Position numbers and translations under genes: made by a program
Source: Flavobacterium sp.
GTDB taxonomy: Bacteria; Bacteroidota; Bacteroidia; Flavobacteriales; Flavobacteriaceae
DNA length: 64,000 nucleotides
Direction of reading: 5' to 3'
Assembly: GCA_023259675.1 (NCBI GenBank)
Contig: JALRGT010000004.1
Coordinates: 62,001-126,000, forward strand
The notes under the pieces: model-generated
Database searches by the model: none
The model's input: only the letters and a program-made list of their open reading frames with translations
Told to the model about the DNA's origin: nothing
Part shown: positions 8,676 to 16,853 of the stretch, one piece after another
Layout of the letters: the number at the start of each line of letters is the position of its first letter
How positions within the stretch are numbered: position 1 is the first letter of the stretch

Positions 8676-8709
8676 TTGTAACAATTTTGGTTTTGATTTT
8701 ATAATTTTG
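8676..8709 (+). promoter_or_regulatory. Predicted promoter of the ClC-HPP operon
   Basis: TTG at 8676-8678 and TAATTTTG at 8702-8709 are 23 bases apart, within the range of the Flavobacterium promoter consensus (TTG, spacer, TAnnTTTG). The start codon is 43 bases downstream. Confidence 0.55.
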
Positions 8710-8752
8710 TCAGGCTTTACAAAAAAAGCCACTTCAAAAATTATATATTCTG

Positions 8753-10033
8753 ATGACCAAAACATCTCAAATTAAAAAAAATTATCAGTTAATCAAATTT
8801 CAAAAGTTAGTTATTGTTTCTATCCTAATTGGTTTTCTTTCAGCCTTTTTAGGCGTTTCTTTAAAAAGGATGACCGAATATTATGAGGAAATCTTTTTCC
8901 ATCAAACTACATTGAGTCCGGTATTTATAATTGTTTTTCCTTTTTTTGGTTTGTCGATTATATATTTTCTTCGGGAATATCTTTTTAAGAAAAAAGAAAA
9001 CAAAGGGATTAAAGAAATTTTCGAGAGCACCAATTCAAAATCGAAGAATTTACCCAATTATAAAATCCCTTCCCATTTTATCAACGGACTATTAACGGTT
9101 ATTTTTGGAGGATCGACAGGGATTGAGGTTTCTACAGTTGTTGCTTCGGCTACAATTGGTTCTGTTGCACAAAGAAAACAAAACGTTTTCAAACAATACA
9201 AAACCGAATTGATATGCGCCGGAGTCGCAGCAGGTATTACCGCTTTATTCAGCAGTCCTGTTGCCGGAATCCTTTTTGCCATTGAAGTGATTTCCAAAAA
9301 AGTAACCCGAGCCTTTTTAATCAGTAATTTAATTGCGGTAACCATCGCTTTTGGGCTTGTTTTTTTATTGAATGAAAAGCCATTATTCGATGTAGCAATT
9401 ACAATCTGGCATTTAAAATCGATTCCCTATTTTATCCTTTTAGGAATATTGGCCGGAATAAATTCGGTTTATCTGACACGTTGTGTATTGTTTTTCAAGT
9501 CCCAATTTTCAAAAATACAGACCCATTATTTCAAGATTCTTTTAGGTTCCGCCATTTTGAGCATTTCTTTATTTGCATTTCCCCAACTTTACGGAGAAGG
9601 CTATCATGCGATAAAAACCATTTTTATCAATTCAAATGAAGCCATAATATCACTTCCGTTACTCTTGACGTTCATCGGAATCATTCTTCTAAAACCTATT
9701 GTTACCTCTGCAACACTTGCTTCAGGCGGCGACGGAGGCGTTTTTGCTCCAAGTCTCTTCATCGGAGCTTTTTTAGGATTATTGGTCGCTTTGGTTTTAA
9801 ACAAGGTATTCATCGCAAATGTAATCCCTGTCAATTTCATGGTCATAGGGATGGCAGCCGTATTAAGCGCCAGCATTCATGCCCCGTTTACTGCCATTTT
9901 TCTCGTTTGCGGATTAACAAATGATTATACCTTATTCATTCCCATTTTGGCCGCTTGCCTTATTTCTAAGTACACCGCAAAAATGATTTATCCATACACG
10001 GTTTATACGTTTACTCCCAGTATCATAAAATAG
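8753..10033 (+). CDS. ClC-family chloride channel/transporter, atypical filter
   Basis: A 426-residue membrane protein of the voltage-gated chloride channel family with no C-terminal CBS domains. Family landmarks are FGGSTGIEVSTVV, where the gating Glu of the usual GREGP loop is kept; SSPVAGILFAIEV; and GGDGGVFAPSLFIGAFLG in place of GxFxP. By eye alignment with E. coli ClC, the GSGIP selectivity loop is replaced by NKGIKE, so the pore Ser and Pro both become Lys. The internal proton-pathway Glu203 becomes Val, the residue seen in true chloride channels. It may therefore be a channel, not a Cl-/H+ antiporter (inference). An HPP membrane protein gene follows 5 bp later. Confidence 0.85.
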   Translation: MTKTSQIKKNYQLIKFQKLVIVSILIGFLSAFLGVSLKRMTEYYEEIFFHQTTLSPVFIIVFPFFGLSIIYFLREYLFKKKENKGIKEIFESTNSKSKNLPNYKIPSHFINGLLTVIFGGSTGIEVSTVVASATIGSVAQRKQNVFKQYKTELICAGVAAGITALFSSPVAGILFAIEVISKKVTRAFLISNLIAVTIAFGLVFLLNEKPLFDVAITIWHLKSIPYFILLGILAGINSVYLTRCVLFFKSQFSKIQTHYFKILLGSAILSISLFAFPQLYGEGYHAIKTIFINSNEAIISLPLLLTFIGIILLKPIVTSATLASGGDGGVFAPSLFIGAFLGLLVALVLNKVFIANVIPVNFMVIGMAAVLSASIHAPFTAIFLVCGLTNDYTLFIPILAACLISKYTAKMIYPYTVYTFTPSIIK

Positions 10034-10038
10034 AAAAC

Positions 10039-10641
10039 ATGCCTATTCAAAAAATAAAAAGAGGGTATCGCAAAACACGCTACATTCTTTACAAAGAAAC
10101 TTTGGTTGACACAAAAGAACATTTCTGGGCCTTTTTAGGCTCGTTTGTGGGTATCGGAGTGTTGGCTTATATCCAATCGATTCATTTTTCAGGAAATGAT
10201 GCGGTGTATTTAATTGGATCTTTTGGAGCTTCAAGCGTATTGGTTTATGGCATTATTCAAAGTCCGTTTTCACAACCCCGAAACTTGGTTGGAGGTCACT
10301 TAATTTCGGCCTTTATCGGTGTTAGCATTCATAAAATGGCTCCCGATATTATTTGGATTGCTGCTCCTTTGGCCGTTTCGCTTTCTATTGTCTCCATGCA
10401 AATCACCAAAACCTTACATCCACCGGGAGGGGCAACGGCTCTTATTGCCATTATTGGTTCGGATAAAATAAAAACACTTGGGTATTTCTATGTATTTTCC
10501 CCTGTATTGATTGGCGTTTTGATTCTGCTACTTACCGCTTTAATTTTCAATAACATCACCGAAAAAAGAAGCTACCCTAACCACAATAAATTTCACAAAC
10601 ACTATCACGTTTTTAGAAAACGACTTTCTTCAAAACAGTAA
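10039..10641 (+). CDS. HPP-family integral membrane protein
   Basis: A 200-residue protein with four to five hydrophobic helices and the family's defining motif TLHPPGGATALIAIIG. The N-terminal conserved FGASSVLVYGIIQSPFSQPRNLVGGHLISAFIG segment is also visible. Plant and cyanobacterial HPP proteins have been linked to nitrite transport. In other bacteria the role is not defined. The start lies 5 bp after the ClC gene stop, so the two form an operon, suggesting a joint role in anion movement. The basic C-terminal tail (KFHKHYHVFRKRLSSK) probably lies in the cytoplasm. The family is certain; substrate and direction are not. Confidence 0.85.
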   Translation: MPIQKIKRGYRKTRYILYKETLVDTKEHFWAFLGSFVGIGVLAYIQSIHFSGNDAVYLIGSFGASSVLVYGIIQSPFSQPRNLVGGHLISAFIGVSIHKMAPDIIWIAAPLAVSLSIVSMQITKTLHPPGGATALIAIIGSDKIKTLGYFYVFSPVLIGVLILLLTALIFNNITEKRSYPNHNKFHKHYHVFRKRLSSKQ

Positions 10642-10715
10642 TGATTTGATTTTGTTACACTACAAATTTTATTAACAAATCATCATTCTTAAAACTGAAA
10701 TCTAAAATTAAATTT

Positions 10716-10723
10716 TACCTTTG
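10716..10723 (+). promoter_or_regulatory. Predicted -7 box upstream of the pRiA4b ORF-3-like gene
   Basis: TACCTTTG exactly fits TAnnTTTG, 22 bases before the start codon at 10746. The -33 element is not clear. Confidence 0.55.
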
Positions 10724-10745
10724 GACTTTCAACAAAACGACGATT

Positions 10746-11285
10746 ATGGTTTACAAATTCAGAGTAATTCTTGATGCAGAAGAAGATATCTTCAGAGATA
10801 TTGCGATACTTGACGATGATACTTTAGAAGATTTACACAACGCTATATTCAATGCTTTCGGATTCGACGGTATGGAAGTGGCTTCATTTTATACTTGCGA
10901 TGAAACCTGGAATCAAGAAGATGAAATCCCTCTTTTTGATGTTGGGGATGTTCCTGGTGAACAAAAAACAATGGGTGACTATAAATTATCGGATATTTTA
11001 GATGAAGAAAACACTAAAATTATCTATGTTTATGACTTTATTAATATGTGGACTTTCCTAGTTGAATTGGCAGCTATTGAAGAACAAGTCGTTGGAAACA
11101 CCTATCCTGAAACTATTTTTTCCCATGGAGAAATGCCAGACGAAGCGATTGAGAAAAATTTCGAAGCAGACAATGCCGATGATTTTTATGATGAATTTGA
11201 AGACGGATTAGACGAAGATGACCTCGACATGTTTGAAGGAGGCGAAAATTTTGAAGACTTTGGATTTGAGGAGAATTGGAATTAG
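10746..11285 (+). CDS. Plasmid pRiA4b ORF-3-like acidic protein
   Basis: A 179-residue, very acidic cytoplasmic protein. Its first 110 residues (YKFRVILDAEEDIFRDIAILDDDTLEDLHNAIFNAFGFDGMEVASFY ... KIIYVYDFINMWTFLVEL) match the pRiA4b ORF-3 fold, a small domain found in IS1096 passenger genes and many chromosomal proteins. The conserved YVYDFINMW segment is clear. The last 45 residues are almost only Asp, Glu, Phe and Asn (DDFYDEFEDGLDEDDLDMFEGG). No transposase or plasmid gene is nearby, so the family name does not indicate a mobile element here. Function is unknown. It has its own TAnnTTTG box and a terminator, so it is probably monocistronic. Confidence 0.8.
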   Translation: MVYKFRVILDAEEDIFRDIAILDDDTLEDLHNAIFNAFGFDGMEVASFYTCDETWNQEDEIPLFDVGDVPGEQKTMGDYKLSDILDEENTKIIYVYDFINMWTFLVELAAIEEQVVGNTYPETIFSHGEMPDEAIEKNFEADNADDFYDEFEDGLDEDDLDMFEGGENFEDFGFEENWN

Positions 11286-11306
11286 AATTATAAAAAACTA
11301 AGAATT

Positions 11307-11355
11307 AAGAGCCAAGATTAATGACCACTACAATGTCCTTACTCTTGGCTTTTTT
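11307..11355 (+). terminator. Intrinsic terminator after the pRiA4b ORF-3-like gene
   Basis: GCCAAGA (11311-11317) pairs with TCTTGGC (11343-11349), extended by A/T and G/T pairs and followed by a T run. The loop is about 25 bases. Confidence 0.65.
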
Positions 11356-11376
11356 ATCTAAAAATAAATTAAAAAT

Positions 11377-12435
11377 ATGATCAATTTATTCAACACGCAC
11401 ATTGATACGCTTTCCATTCATAGAGTTGGAAACAAAAGCCGCAATGAAGCTATTTTTTTATCAGAGCAACCATACAATCTTCAAGATGAAATTGTTCCGC
11501 TTATAAAAGAATTTTTCTTAAAACCTTTCCGCGAAAAAGAAGAGAATTATTATCAATTTGCACATGAAGTAGATTTAGACTATAATGACATGTTCAAGTT
11601 TGCCAGTGAGATTTTTACAGATCCAAGCACTTTGCATGAAGTTTCTAAAAACATTACAACGCATTTATTTGAACAATCCAATCATCCACACATTAAAAAT
11701 GGGGAAGTTTATGTCTCTTATTTGACCAATGTAAATATTGACAATAATGTGGTTGATGCCATCGGAATCTTCAAAAGTGAATTACAGGCCGACTTTTTAC
11801 AATTTGAAGAAAAAGGCACCAACTTGGAAATGATTCTACAACAAGGAATTAACCTGAACAAATTAGATAAAGGATGTCTTATTTTCAATTTTAAAAAAGA
11901 AGAAGGCTACAAGATCCTAACTGTAGACAGTAACCGTTATGATGCCAGATATTGGCTGGAACATTTCCTTTCTGTAGATGCCTTTGAAGACGAAAATTTT
12001 ATCACCAAGAAATATTTAAAATTCTGTCAAAGCTTTGCAAAAGATGTAGTTTTTCCCGCTGAGGACAAAAAGGAAGAAGTAATGTTTATGAATCGTTCCG
12101 TGAATTATTTTGCCAAAAACGATCAATTTGAAGAAAGCAATTTCTTGAATGAAGTTTTAGACAATCCCGATTTAATTCCAGAATTCAAAAATTACAAAGT
12201 AGATAAAGGCGAAAAATACAGTATTGAAGATGTAACTTCATTCCCTATCGCCAATGCCGCGGTAAGTGATGCCCGAAAATCAATTAAAAATGTTATTAAT
12301 TTAGATACTAATATCCAAATCAAAATGGACTTCATCAATCCGGAAAGTGCAGAGAAATTTGTGGAAAAAGGTTGGGACGAAGAAAAACAAATGTATTATT
12401 ACTTAGTTTATTTTAACAAAGAAGAAAAAAGTTAA
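11377..12435 (+). CDS. Nucleoid-associated protein (NdpA/YejK family)
   Basis: A 352-residue cytoplasmic protein matching the 37-kDa nucleoid-associated protein family. The N-terminal strand is FNTHIDTLSIHRVGNKSRNEAIFLSEQPY. A central conserved part reads VSYLTNVNIDNNVVDAIGIFKSE and KGCLIFNF, followed by ILTVDSNRYDARYWLEHFL. Members bind the nucleoid or influence DNA topology; the Bacteroidetes versions are uncharacterised. Length is normal for the family. It is separated from both neighbours by terminators, indicating a single-gene transcript. Confidence is good for family membership and low for any specific function. Confidence 0.85.
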   Translation: MINLFNTHIDTLSIHRVGNKSRNEAIFLSEQPYNLQDEIVPLIKEFFLKPFREKEENYYQFAHEVDLDYNDMFKFASEIFTDPSTLHEVSKNITTHLFEQSNHPHIKNGEVYVSYLTNVNIDNNVVDAIGIFKSELQADFLQFEEKGTNLEMILQQGINLNKLDKGCLIFNFKKEEGYKILTVDSNRYDARYWLEHFLSVDAFEDENFITKKYLKFCQSFAKDVVFPAEDKKEEVMFMNRSVNYFAKNDQFEESNFLNEVLDNPDLIPEFKNYKVDKGEKYSIEDVTSFPIANAAVSDARKSIKNVINLDTNIQIKMDFINPESAEKFVEKGWDEEKQMYYYLVYFNKEEKS

Positions 12436-12461
12436 TTCTTAAAAATATATCCTTTATATAT

Positions 12462-12497
12462 AATCTCCAATTGCTCAGGTAATTGGAGATTTTTTTA
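12462..12497 (+). terminator. Strong intrinsic terminator after the NdpA-like gene
   Basis: AATCTCCAATT (12462-12472) and AATTGGAGATT (12481-12491) form a perfect 11-bp stem with an 8-base loop, followed by seven T residues broken only by later A/T bases. Confidence 0.9.
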
Positions 12498-12654
12498 TTT
12501 AAAAAATTATTTCTAAACAACTTCAAAATGTTATTTTTTTTATAAGTTTTACCTTCCTTTTTTGAAAAATTAACGCATTTAATCAGTTATTATTTGCTTT
12601 TTATCGATTTTTATATATATTTATAATCCTCAAGTCAATATAAACCACCTAATT

Positions 12655-12894
12655 ATGAGCACAATAGAAATAAAAGAATTTTTACTCAGTAAAAAAATAT
12701 TTTGCCTGGCAATGGGTCACAAATTTATTCCAAGTAGAAAAATCACCAATCATATACATGAATACAAATGTTCGGTCTGTGATTTAGAATTTACGGACGA
12801 TGATGAAGGAAATAAAACTTTTCTCACTCCTGAACTGAAAGACATAAATGAAACTTTATTTCAATTTTGTCAAAAAAAGCTTCAAAGAGTATAA
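12655..12894 (+). CDS. Small zinc-ribbon-like protein (DUF1660-like)
   Basis: A 79-residue protein not assigned to a function. C17-x4-H22 and C39-xx-C42 (FCLAMGH and YKCSVC) form a likely zinc site resembling the GH...CxxC pattern of DUF1660, a family first listed from prophages. No phage genes surround it. The region downstream (12895-13282) holds only an orphan gene remnant. Upstream DNA (12500-12654) is very AT-rich with no clear promoter box. The coding status rests on the ordered Cys/His pattern and on normal codon use; a function is not offered. Confidence 0.65.
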   Translation: MSTIEIKEFLLSKKIFCLAMGHKFIPSRKITNHIHEYKCSVCDLEFTDDDEGNKTFLTPELKDINETLFQFCQKKLQRV

Positions 12895-13074
12895 GTAAAA
12901 ATAGTTTTTCCAAATTAATTAAACCCTTCTCTTAACCTAAAAAAATCACAAAAATGCTAATACTATTTTTTACCCATTGTTTTTTGGTTTGGAAACAAAA
13001 GTACAAATCAAGAAAAACAGATCTAAATAAGATATTGATTATCGATGTTATTCCCTCCAAGACTATTTTTTAAG

Positions 13075-13164
13075 AATCAAATAAAATTGGTGTTCTTAAA
13101 ATTTCGGGTAATAGATTCAAACGCTGCACCCAAACTATCTCCCATAGATTTAGCTTTTTTAAAT
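13075..13164. repeat. Direct repeat, left copy (partner at 21471-21560)
   Basis: Ninety bases align without gaps to 21471-21560 with about eight mismatches by eye, including an identical first 17 bases. The right copy is the 3' end of the intact gene at 21473-22528; the left copy is the same segment without the rest of the gene. Both have the same orientation, so they are direct repeats 8.4 kb apart. Confidence 0.85.
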
Positions 13165-13206
13165 CTATCCTTGTAACTATAATGTAATTGGTAAAGCTTT
13201 CCTATT
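13077..13206 (-). pseudogene. Orphan 3' remnant of the gene found intact at 21473-22528
   Basis: The minus strand encodes YKDRFKKAKSMGDSLGAAFE followed by SITRNFKNTNFI and a TGA. This parallels the intact protein's end LKFKKAKSMGDIMSAAFEFITRNFKNTNFI. Upstream in the same frame a stop appears after about 20 more codons and no start codon precedes the homologous part, so this is a decayed or truncated copy, not a gene. Differences between the copies keep the frame, so the copy was functional for some time after duplication or the copies came from related strains. It occupies the 388-bp gap between the zinc-ribbon gene and the GAF-like gene; nothing else was seen in that gap except the GAF gene's promoter. 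Confidence 0.8.
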
Positions 13207-13231
13207 ACATTTAAAACAATAACTCATAAAA

Positions 13232-13265
13232 TTGTTCTAATAATTTGAGTTTATTCGTAATTTTG
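13232..13265 (+). promoter_or_regulatory. Predicted promoter of the GAF-like gene
   Basis: TTG at 13232-13234, a 23-base spacer, then TAATTTTG at 13258-13265, 17 bases before the start codon at 13283. Confidence 0.6.
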
Positions 13266-13282
13266 TATCCTATAAAAATAAT

Positions 13283-15646
13283 ATGGGAAACATTAAATTT
13301 TTCAAAGAAAGTCCTTTTAAAACTCTAATTTCATTTCATAAACTGATTGAATCTTTAGAGGAGATTGCTTTATCTGATATTGATTACCGTTCCAATTATG
13401 CCAAAGCATTATTAAAAGAAATTGAACATATCCCAGAGTTCCGCACAGGGATAGAAGACTTATCAATTATTGAGAAAAATAAGACGCTAATTAAATACTT
13501 ATTGGCTGATTTATTCCCCACTGCATTAACAAAAAATGAAATAAAAGCAGTTACTATTCCATTTCAAAATTTGACTTTTAATTATTCTGAAAGATTTAAT
13601 AAAATACTAAAAGAGGCTGGAACCGCTTTTGACATGTCAATAAGAGACCTTGATGCTGACCGATTCTATATTGCTAATTGCATACTCATATTGAATACCC
13701 AGTACAAACAGCATTTTGAAATCAATAAGCCTTTATTTTATGATATTCCGGATGCAAACGGAATATCAAAACATTATCGTATACTTTATAATGCCGATTT
13801 TTTAGAAATAACACCTACAGAAAAATCAATATCCTTAACCACTGAAGATATTGATCAATTAATGGATAATTATGATGACATTACTTTATGGAAGCAAAAA
13901 TTCCCAATCGAAAGTTGGTCATTAAAAGGTTTTGGTATTGTAAGTCTTTTTGATGCCACGACAGAAAGTGCCATTTCAAATTTAAAAAGTAATCTATTAA
14001 AATCTGAAAAAGACTCCGGAAATCAACAAAGTTTTGAAACTATTTTTAGATCAATATTCAAAATTCCTGATTTAAAAATGGGACTTATTATTTATAACGA
14101 AGAAGATGACAAATTTATAAAGCCTCCTTTTAATAATGAAATAAAAAGTTACATCCTTTTTGGTCAAGATGAAACAGTTGATTGCAAAAAAGCTTTTTTG
14201 GGATGTTCCCAAATTACACTTTTAGATGAGAAGAAACCATTCATAATTTCAAATGTAGAAAAATTCTCCACCCTTGAAGGAAATGAGGCTCTAGGAACAC
14301 ACTTACTGAATCAAAATATTAAAAGTTGTATTCTTGTACCCATATTAAAAGACAATAAATTGCTGGGTATTATGGAACTAATTTCTTCAAAAGCCAGAGA
14401 ACTAAACAGCATCAATGCTACAAATTTAGACCTTTTATTACCCTATGTAATCGATTCTTTAGAACGTTTCAATATTGATTTACAAAACCAAATAGAAGCA
14501 GTAATTCAAAGGGAATATACAGCAATCCATTCTAGTGTATATTGGAAATTTAAAAGAGAAGCTGAAAAATACTATCAAACAAACAGCCCAAATAAAGACT
14601 ATATTTTCAAAGAAATTGTCTTTAAAGACGTGTATCCTTTGTATGGCCAAATAGACATTAAAGGCTCATCACAACATAGAAATGACACTGTTAAAGAGGA
14701 TCTTAAAAATCAATTAAAAACATTGCTAGCCATTTTTGAGAGTTTGAATTCCAATAGCTCACTCACTTTATTGGAACAACGAAAATTTGAAATGCAAACT
14801 TATTTTAGAGAGCTGGAACAGGAATTAAAAGCAGATACTGAACAACAAATACAAACCTATATTCAAAAAGAAATACATCCTATTTTAAACAACTCTAAGA
14901 TTGACAAGGAGTGTCAATTAATGATAGACCAATATTTTGAAGAATTGGATCCTAAAACAGGTTTGTTTTACCATTCCAGAAAGAAATTTGATGATGCCAT
15001 GTTGATTATCAATAAAAAAATGGCTTACATTCTTGATAAAGAACAACTTGATGCACAAGCCATTTTTCCTCATTATTTTGAACGATTTAAAACGGACGGA
15101 GTAGAACATAATTTATATATTGGTTCATCGATAACTCCTTCACAACCTTTTGATATAATATATCTTAGTAACTTAAGATTATGGCAGTTACAAACTTTAT
15201 GCAAAATGGAATTGGAACATCATAGGTTGAAATCGGCCTTACCCTATGATTTGGATGTAACTTCGTTGATATTAGTATTTAGCTCGCCACTTTCCATACG
15301 ATTTAGAATGGATGAAAAACGTTTTGATGTAGACGGAACTTACAATGCCCGTTATGAAGTAGTTAAAAAACGTATTGACAAAGCACATATTAAAGGCACA
15401 AAAGAAAGAATCTCGCAAAAAGAAAAAATAACCATTGTATATTCCCATAATCATGAAGAAGTAGAATATTTGAAGTATATAAAATTTTTACAATTCAAAA
15501 AAATACTGGAGCCAACTATAGAACAATTTGATATTGAAGAATTACAAGGAGTTTCTGGTTTAAAAGCGTTACGAATAAAAGTACTTAATACGAAGTCTTC
15601 AAATGATATCTATACCTATCAGGAATTACTGAGCGAATTAAATTAA
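13283..15646 (+). CDS. Large GAF-domain-like cytoplasmic protein of unknown function
   Basis: A 787-residue protein with no signal peptide or membrane segments. Residues of about 255-395 read like a GAF domain, ending in the typical strand pair SCILVPILKDNKLLGIMELISS. The preceding region DLKMGLIIYNEEDD and the loop ending FIISNVEKFSTLEG fit the fold. The N-terminal 250 residues and the C-terminal 390 are not assigned. A Gln/Glu-rich helical part (EQRKFEMQTYFRELEQELKA) suggests a coiled coil. No kinase, cyclase or phosphodiesterase motif was found. GAF domains often bind cyclic nucleotides or other small ligands; that is only a possibility here. It runs tail-to-tail into the HD/DUF5706 gene with a 4-bp overlap of stop codons. 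It has its own promoter. Confidence 0.75.
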   Translation: MGNIKFFKESPFKTLISFHKLIESLEEIALSDIDYRSNYAKALLKEIEHIPEFRTGIEDLSIIEKNKTLIKYLLADLFPTALTKNEIKAVTIPFQNLTFNYSERFNKILKEAGTAFDMSIRDLDADRFYIANCILILNTQYKQHFEINKPLFYDIPDANGISKHYRILYNADFLEITPTEKSISLTTEDIDQLMDNYDDITLWKQKFPIESWSLKGFGIVSLFDATTESAISNLKSNLLKSEKDSGNQQSFETIFRSIFKIPDLKMGLIIYNEEDDKFIKPPFNNEIKSYILFGQDETVDCKKAFLGCSQITLLDEKKPFIISNVEKFSTLEGNEALGTHLLNQNIKSCILVPILKDNKLLGIMELISSKARELNSINATNLDLLLPYVIDSLERFNIDLQNQIEAVIQREYTAIHSSVYWKFKREAEKYYQTNSPNKDYIFKEIVFKDVYPLYGQIDIKGSSQHRNDTVKEDLKNQLKTLLAIFESLNSNSSLTLLEQRKFEMQTYFRELEQELKADTEQQIQTYIQKEIHPILNNSKIDKECQLMIDQYFEELDPKTGLFYHSRKKFDDAMLIINKKMAYILDKEQLDAQAIFPHYFERFKTDGVEHNLYIGSSITPSQPFDIIYLSNLRLWQLQTLCKMELEHHRLKSALPYDLDVTSLILVFSSPLSIRFRMDEKRFDVDGTYNARYEVVKKRIDKAHIKGTKERISQKEKITIVYSHNHEEVEYLKYIKFLQFKKILEPTIEQFDIEELQGVSGLKALRIKVLNTKSSNDIYTYQELLSELN

Positions 15647-16830
15647 GCTTTAACAGAATAAAAAGCAAATACAAATGCTATCACAGAAATAATGATTCCA
15701 ATCATAAAGATATTATAGGTAATCCTTAATAATTTGTATTTTTTTTCGAGCACCAAACCCAGAAAATACAAATCTTTAATTAAAGAATTGTATAAATATT
15801 CATTGTCTTTCATCATTTCATTAACTGCCCATTCATATTCTTCCAGGGGCATTTTATAAAAATTACCAAAAAACAACAGGTTTACTTTTTTGTCCTCAAT
15901 GTCTTTTCGAGTAAAAACCCCACTTGTAACTTTGGGACGTGTAGATAGGATGGCAAAAATTATTGAAACTACACTAAACATCAACATTATAAATGTAGGC
16001 ATAACCAAATGGGCATTATTTGCACTATCCAGTTTTGGAATAATTGATGAAAGCGCAATAGAGATTATAATTGCATTAACCGAAAGTAGAATATTTGCCT
16101 TACTGTCAGCAATACCGCTTAATCGTGTATGATTACTCAATGTGATTCGAAACAAGGTATCAACACCGCGATCCGTTTTTATACTTTTTGGCTCTTTATT
16201 TTTATTCTTTGTTTTTTTGACCTTGTCTTCTTTTGGGGTTTCCATTTTAATTTTATTTAGAACCAACTGAATATTTTTTTCTTTCAACGGGGTCCAATTA
16301 GCAATTGCATAATCTGTATAATATCTGTGGCATTCTAAAAGGATTTTATAATTCTCCTTATCCCATTCTAAATCTTTATAGAACTTTTGCTGTGTGTTTC
16401 CCCATTCTGTTCTTAGCAATTCACAGATATTTAAATAATCTGAATTGGCAAAATGAGCATAATCCGCATCTCTAAGGATTTTTTGGAGAATAGTCTTGGG
16501 TATATAGTCGAATGATGTAGCTCTAATTGTATCAGAGACTTTTTCAATGTATTCATTAGATTTATCTTTTCCTTTAAGAAAATCAGTAACAATCTTAATA
16601 CTGGAAAGCTCATGATTATCACATCCATTAATGTATCCAGTGTCATGAAACCAACCAGCAATTAGTACTATCTCTCTATCTAACTGGTTTAAAGACTCTT
16701 TGTCACAAAGGAATTCAACAGCCTTAACCACATCTATGGTGTGCTTGATATTATGATAAGTAAATGAATTAGAAAGTTTATCTTTGAGTAATTTAACAAC
16801 AAAACTTTCAGCTTGTTCTATAAGATTCAT
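15643..16830 (-). CDS. HD phosphohydrolase domain fused to a Pycsar-effector-like (DUF5706) membrane domain
   Basis: A 395-residue two-part protein. Residues 1-190 are an HD domain: H30 in NIKHT, H62-D63 in GWFHDTGYI and D123 (or D121) in RDADYAHF give the metal-binding H...HD...D set. A charged Lys/Glu linker (about 192-222) follows. The C-terminal half (about 223-395) begins TLFRITLSNHTRLSGIADSK, the DUF5706 signature, with three hydrophobic helices at about 244-265, 278-300 and 370-393. In Pycsar anti-phage systems DUF5706 forms the PycTM membrane effector triggered by cCMP or cUMP. Here it is joined to a possible nucleotide hydrolase and no cyclase is in the window. It diverges from the metallophosphoesterase gene with only 23 bp between start codons. 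Domain calls are good; mechanism is inference. Confidence 0.83.
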   Translation of the reverse strand: MNLIEQAESFVVKLLKDKLSNSFTYHNIKHTIDVVKAVEFLCDKESLNQLDREIVLIAGWFHDTGYINGCDNHELSSIKIVTDFLKGKDKSNEYIEKVSDTIRATSFDYIPKTILQKILRDADYAHFANSDYLNICELLRTEWGNTQQKFYKDLEWDKENYKILLECHRYYTDYAIANWTPLKEKNIQLVLNKIKMETPKEDKVKKTKNKNKEPKSIKTDRGVDTLFRITLSNHTRLSGIADSKANILLSVNAIIISIALSSIIPKLDSANNAHLVMPTFIMLMFSVVSIIFAILSTRPKVTSGVFTRKDIEDKKVNLLFFGNFYKMPLEEYEWAVNEMMKDNEYLYNSLIKDLYFLGLVLEKKYKLLRITYNIFMIGIIISVIAFVFAFYSVKA

Positions 16831-16853
16831 AAAAATTTTTATAATACTAAATT

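Noticed and set aside
10746..11285. Mobile element or plasmid gene suggested by the pRiA4b ORF-3/IS1096 family name
   Set aside because: No transposase, inverted repeats or plasmid genes flank it; the family is widespread on chromosomes.
13283..16830. A complete Pycsar anti-phage system
   Set aside because: Pycsar needs a pyrimidine cyclase. No protein here has class III cyclase motifs; the GAF-like protein shows none. Only the effector-like domain is present.
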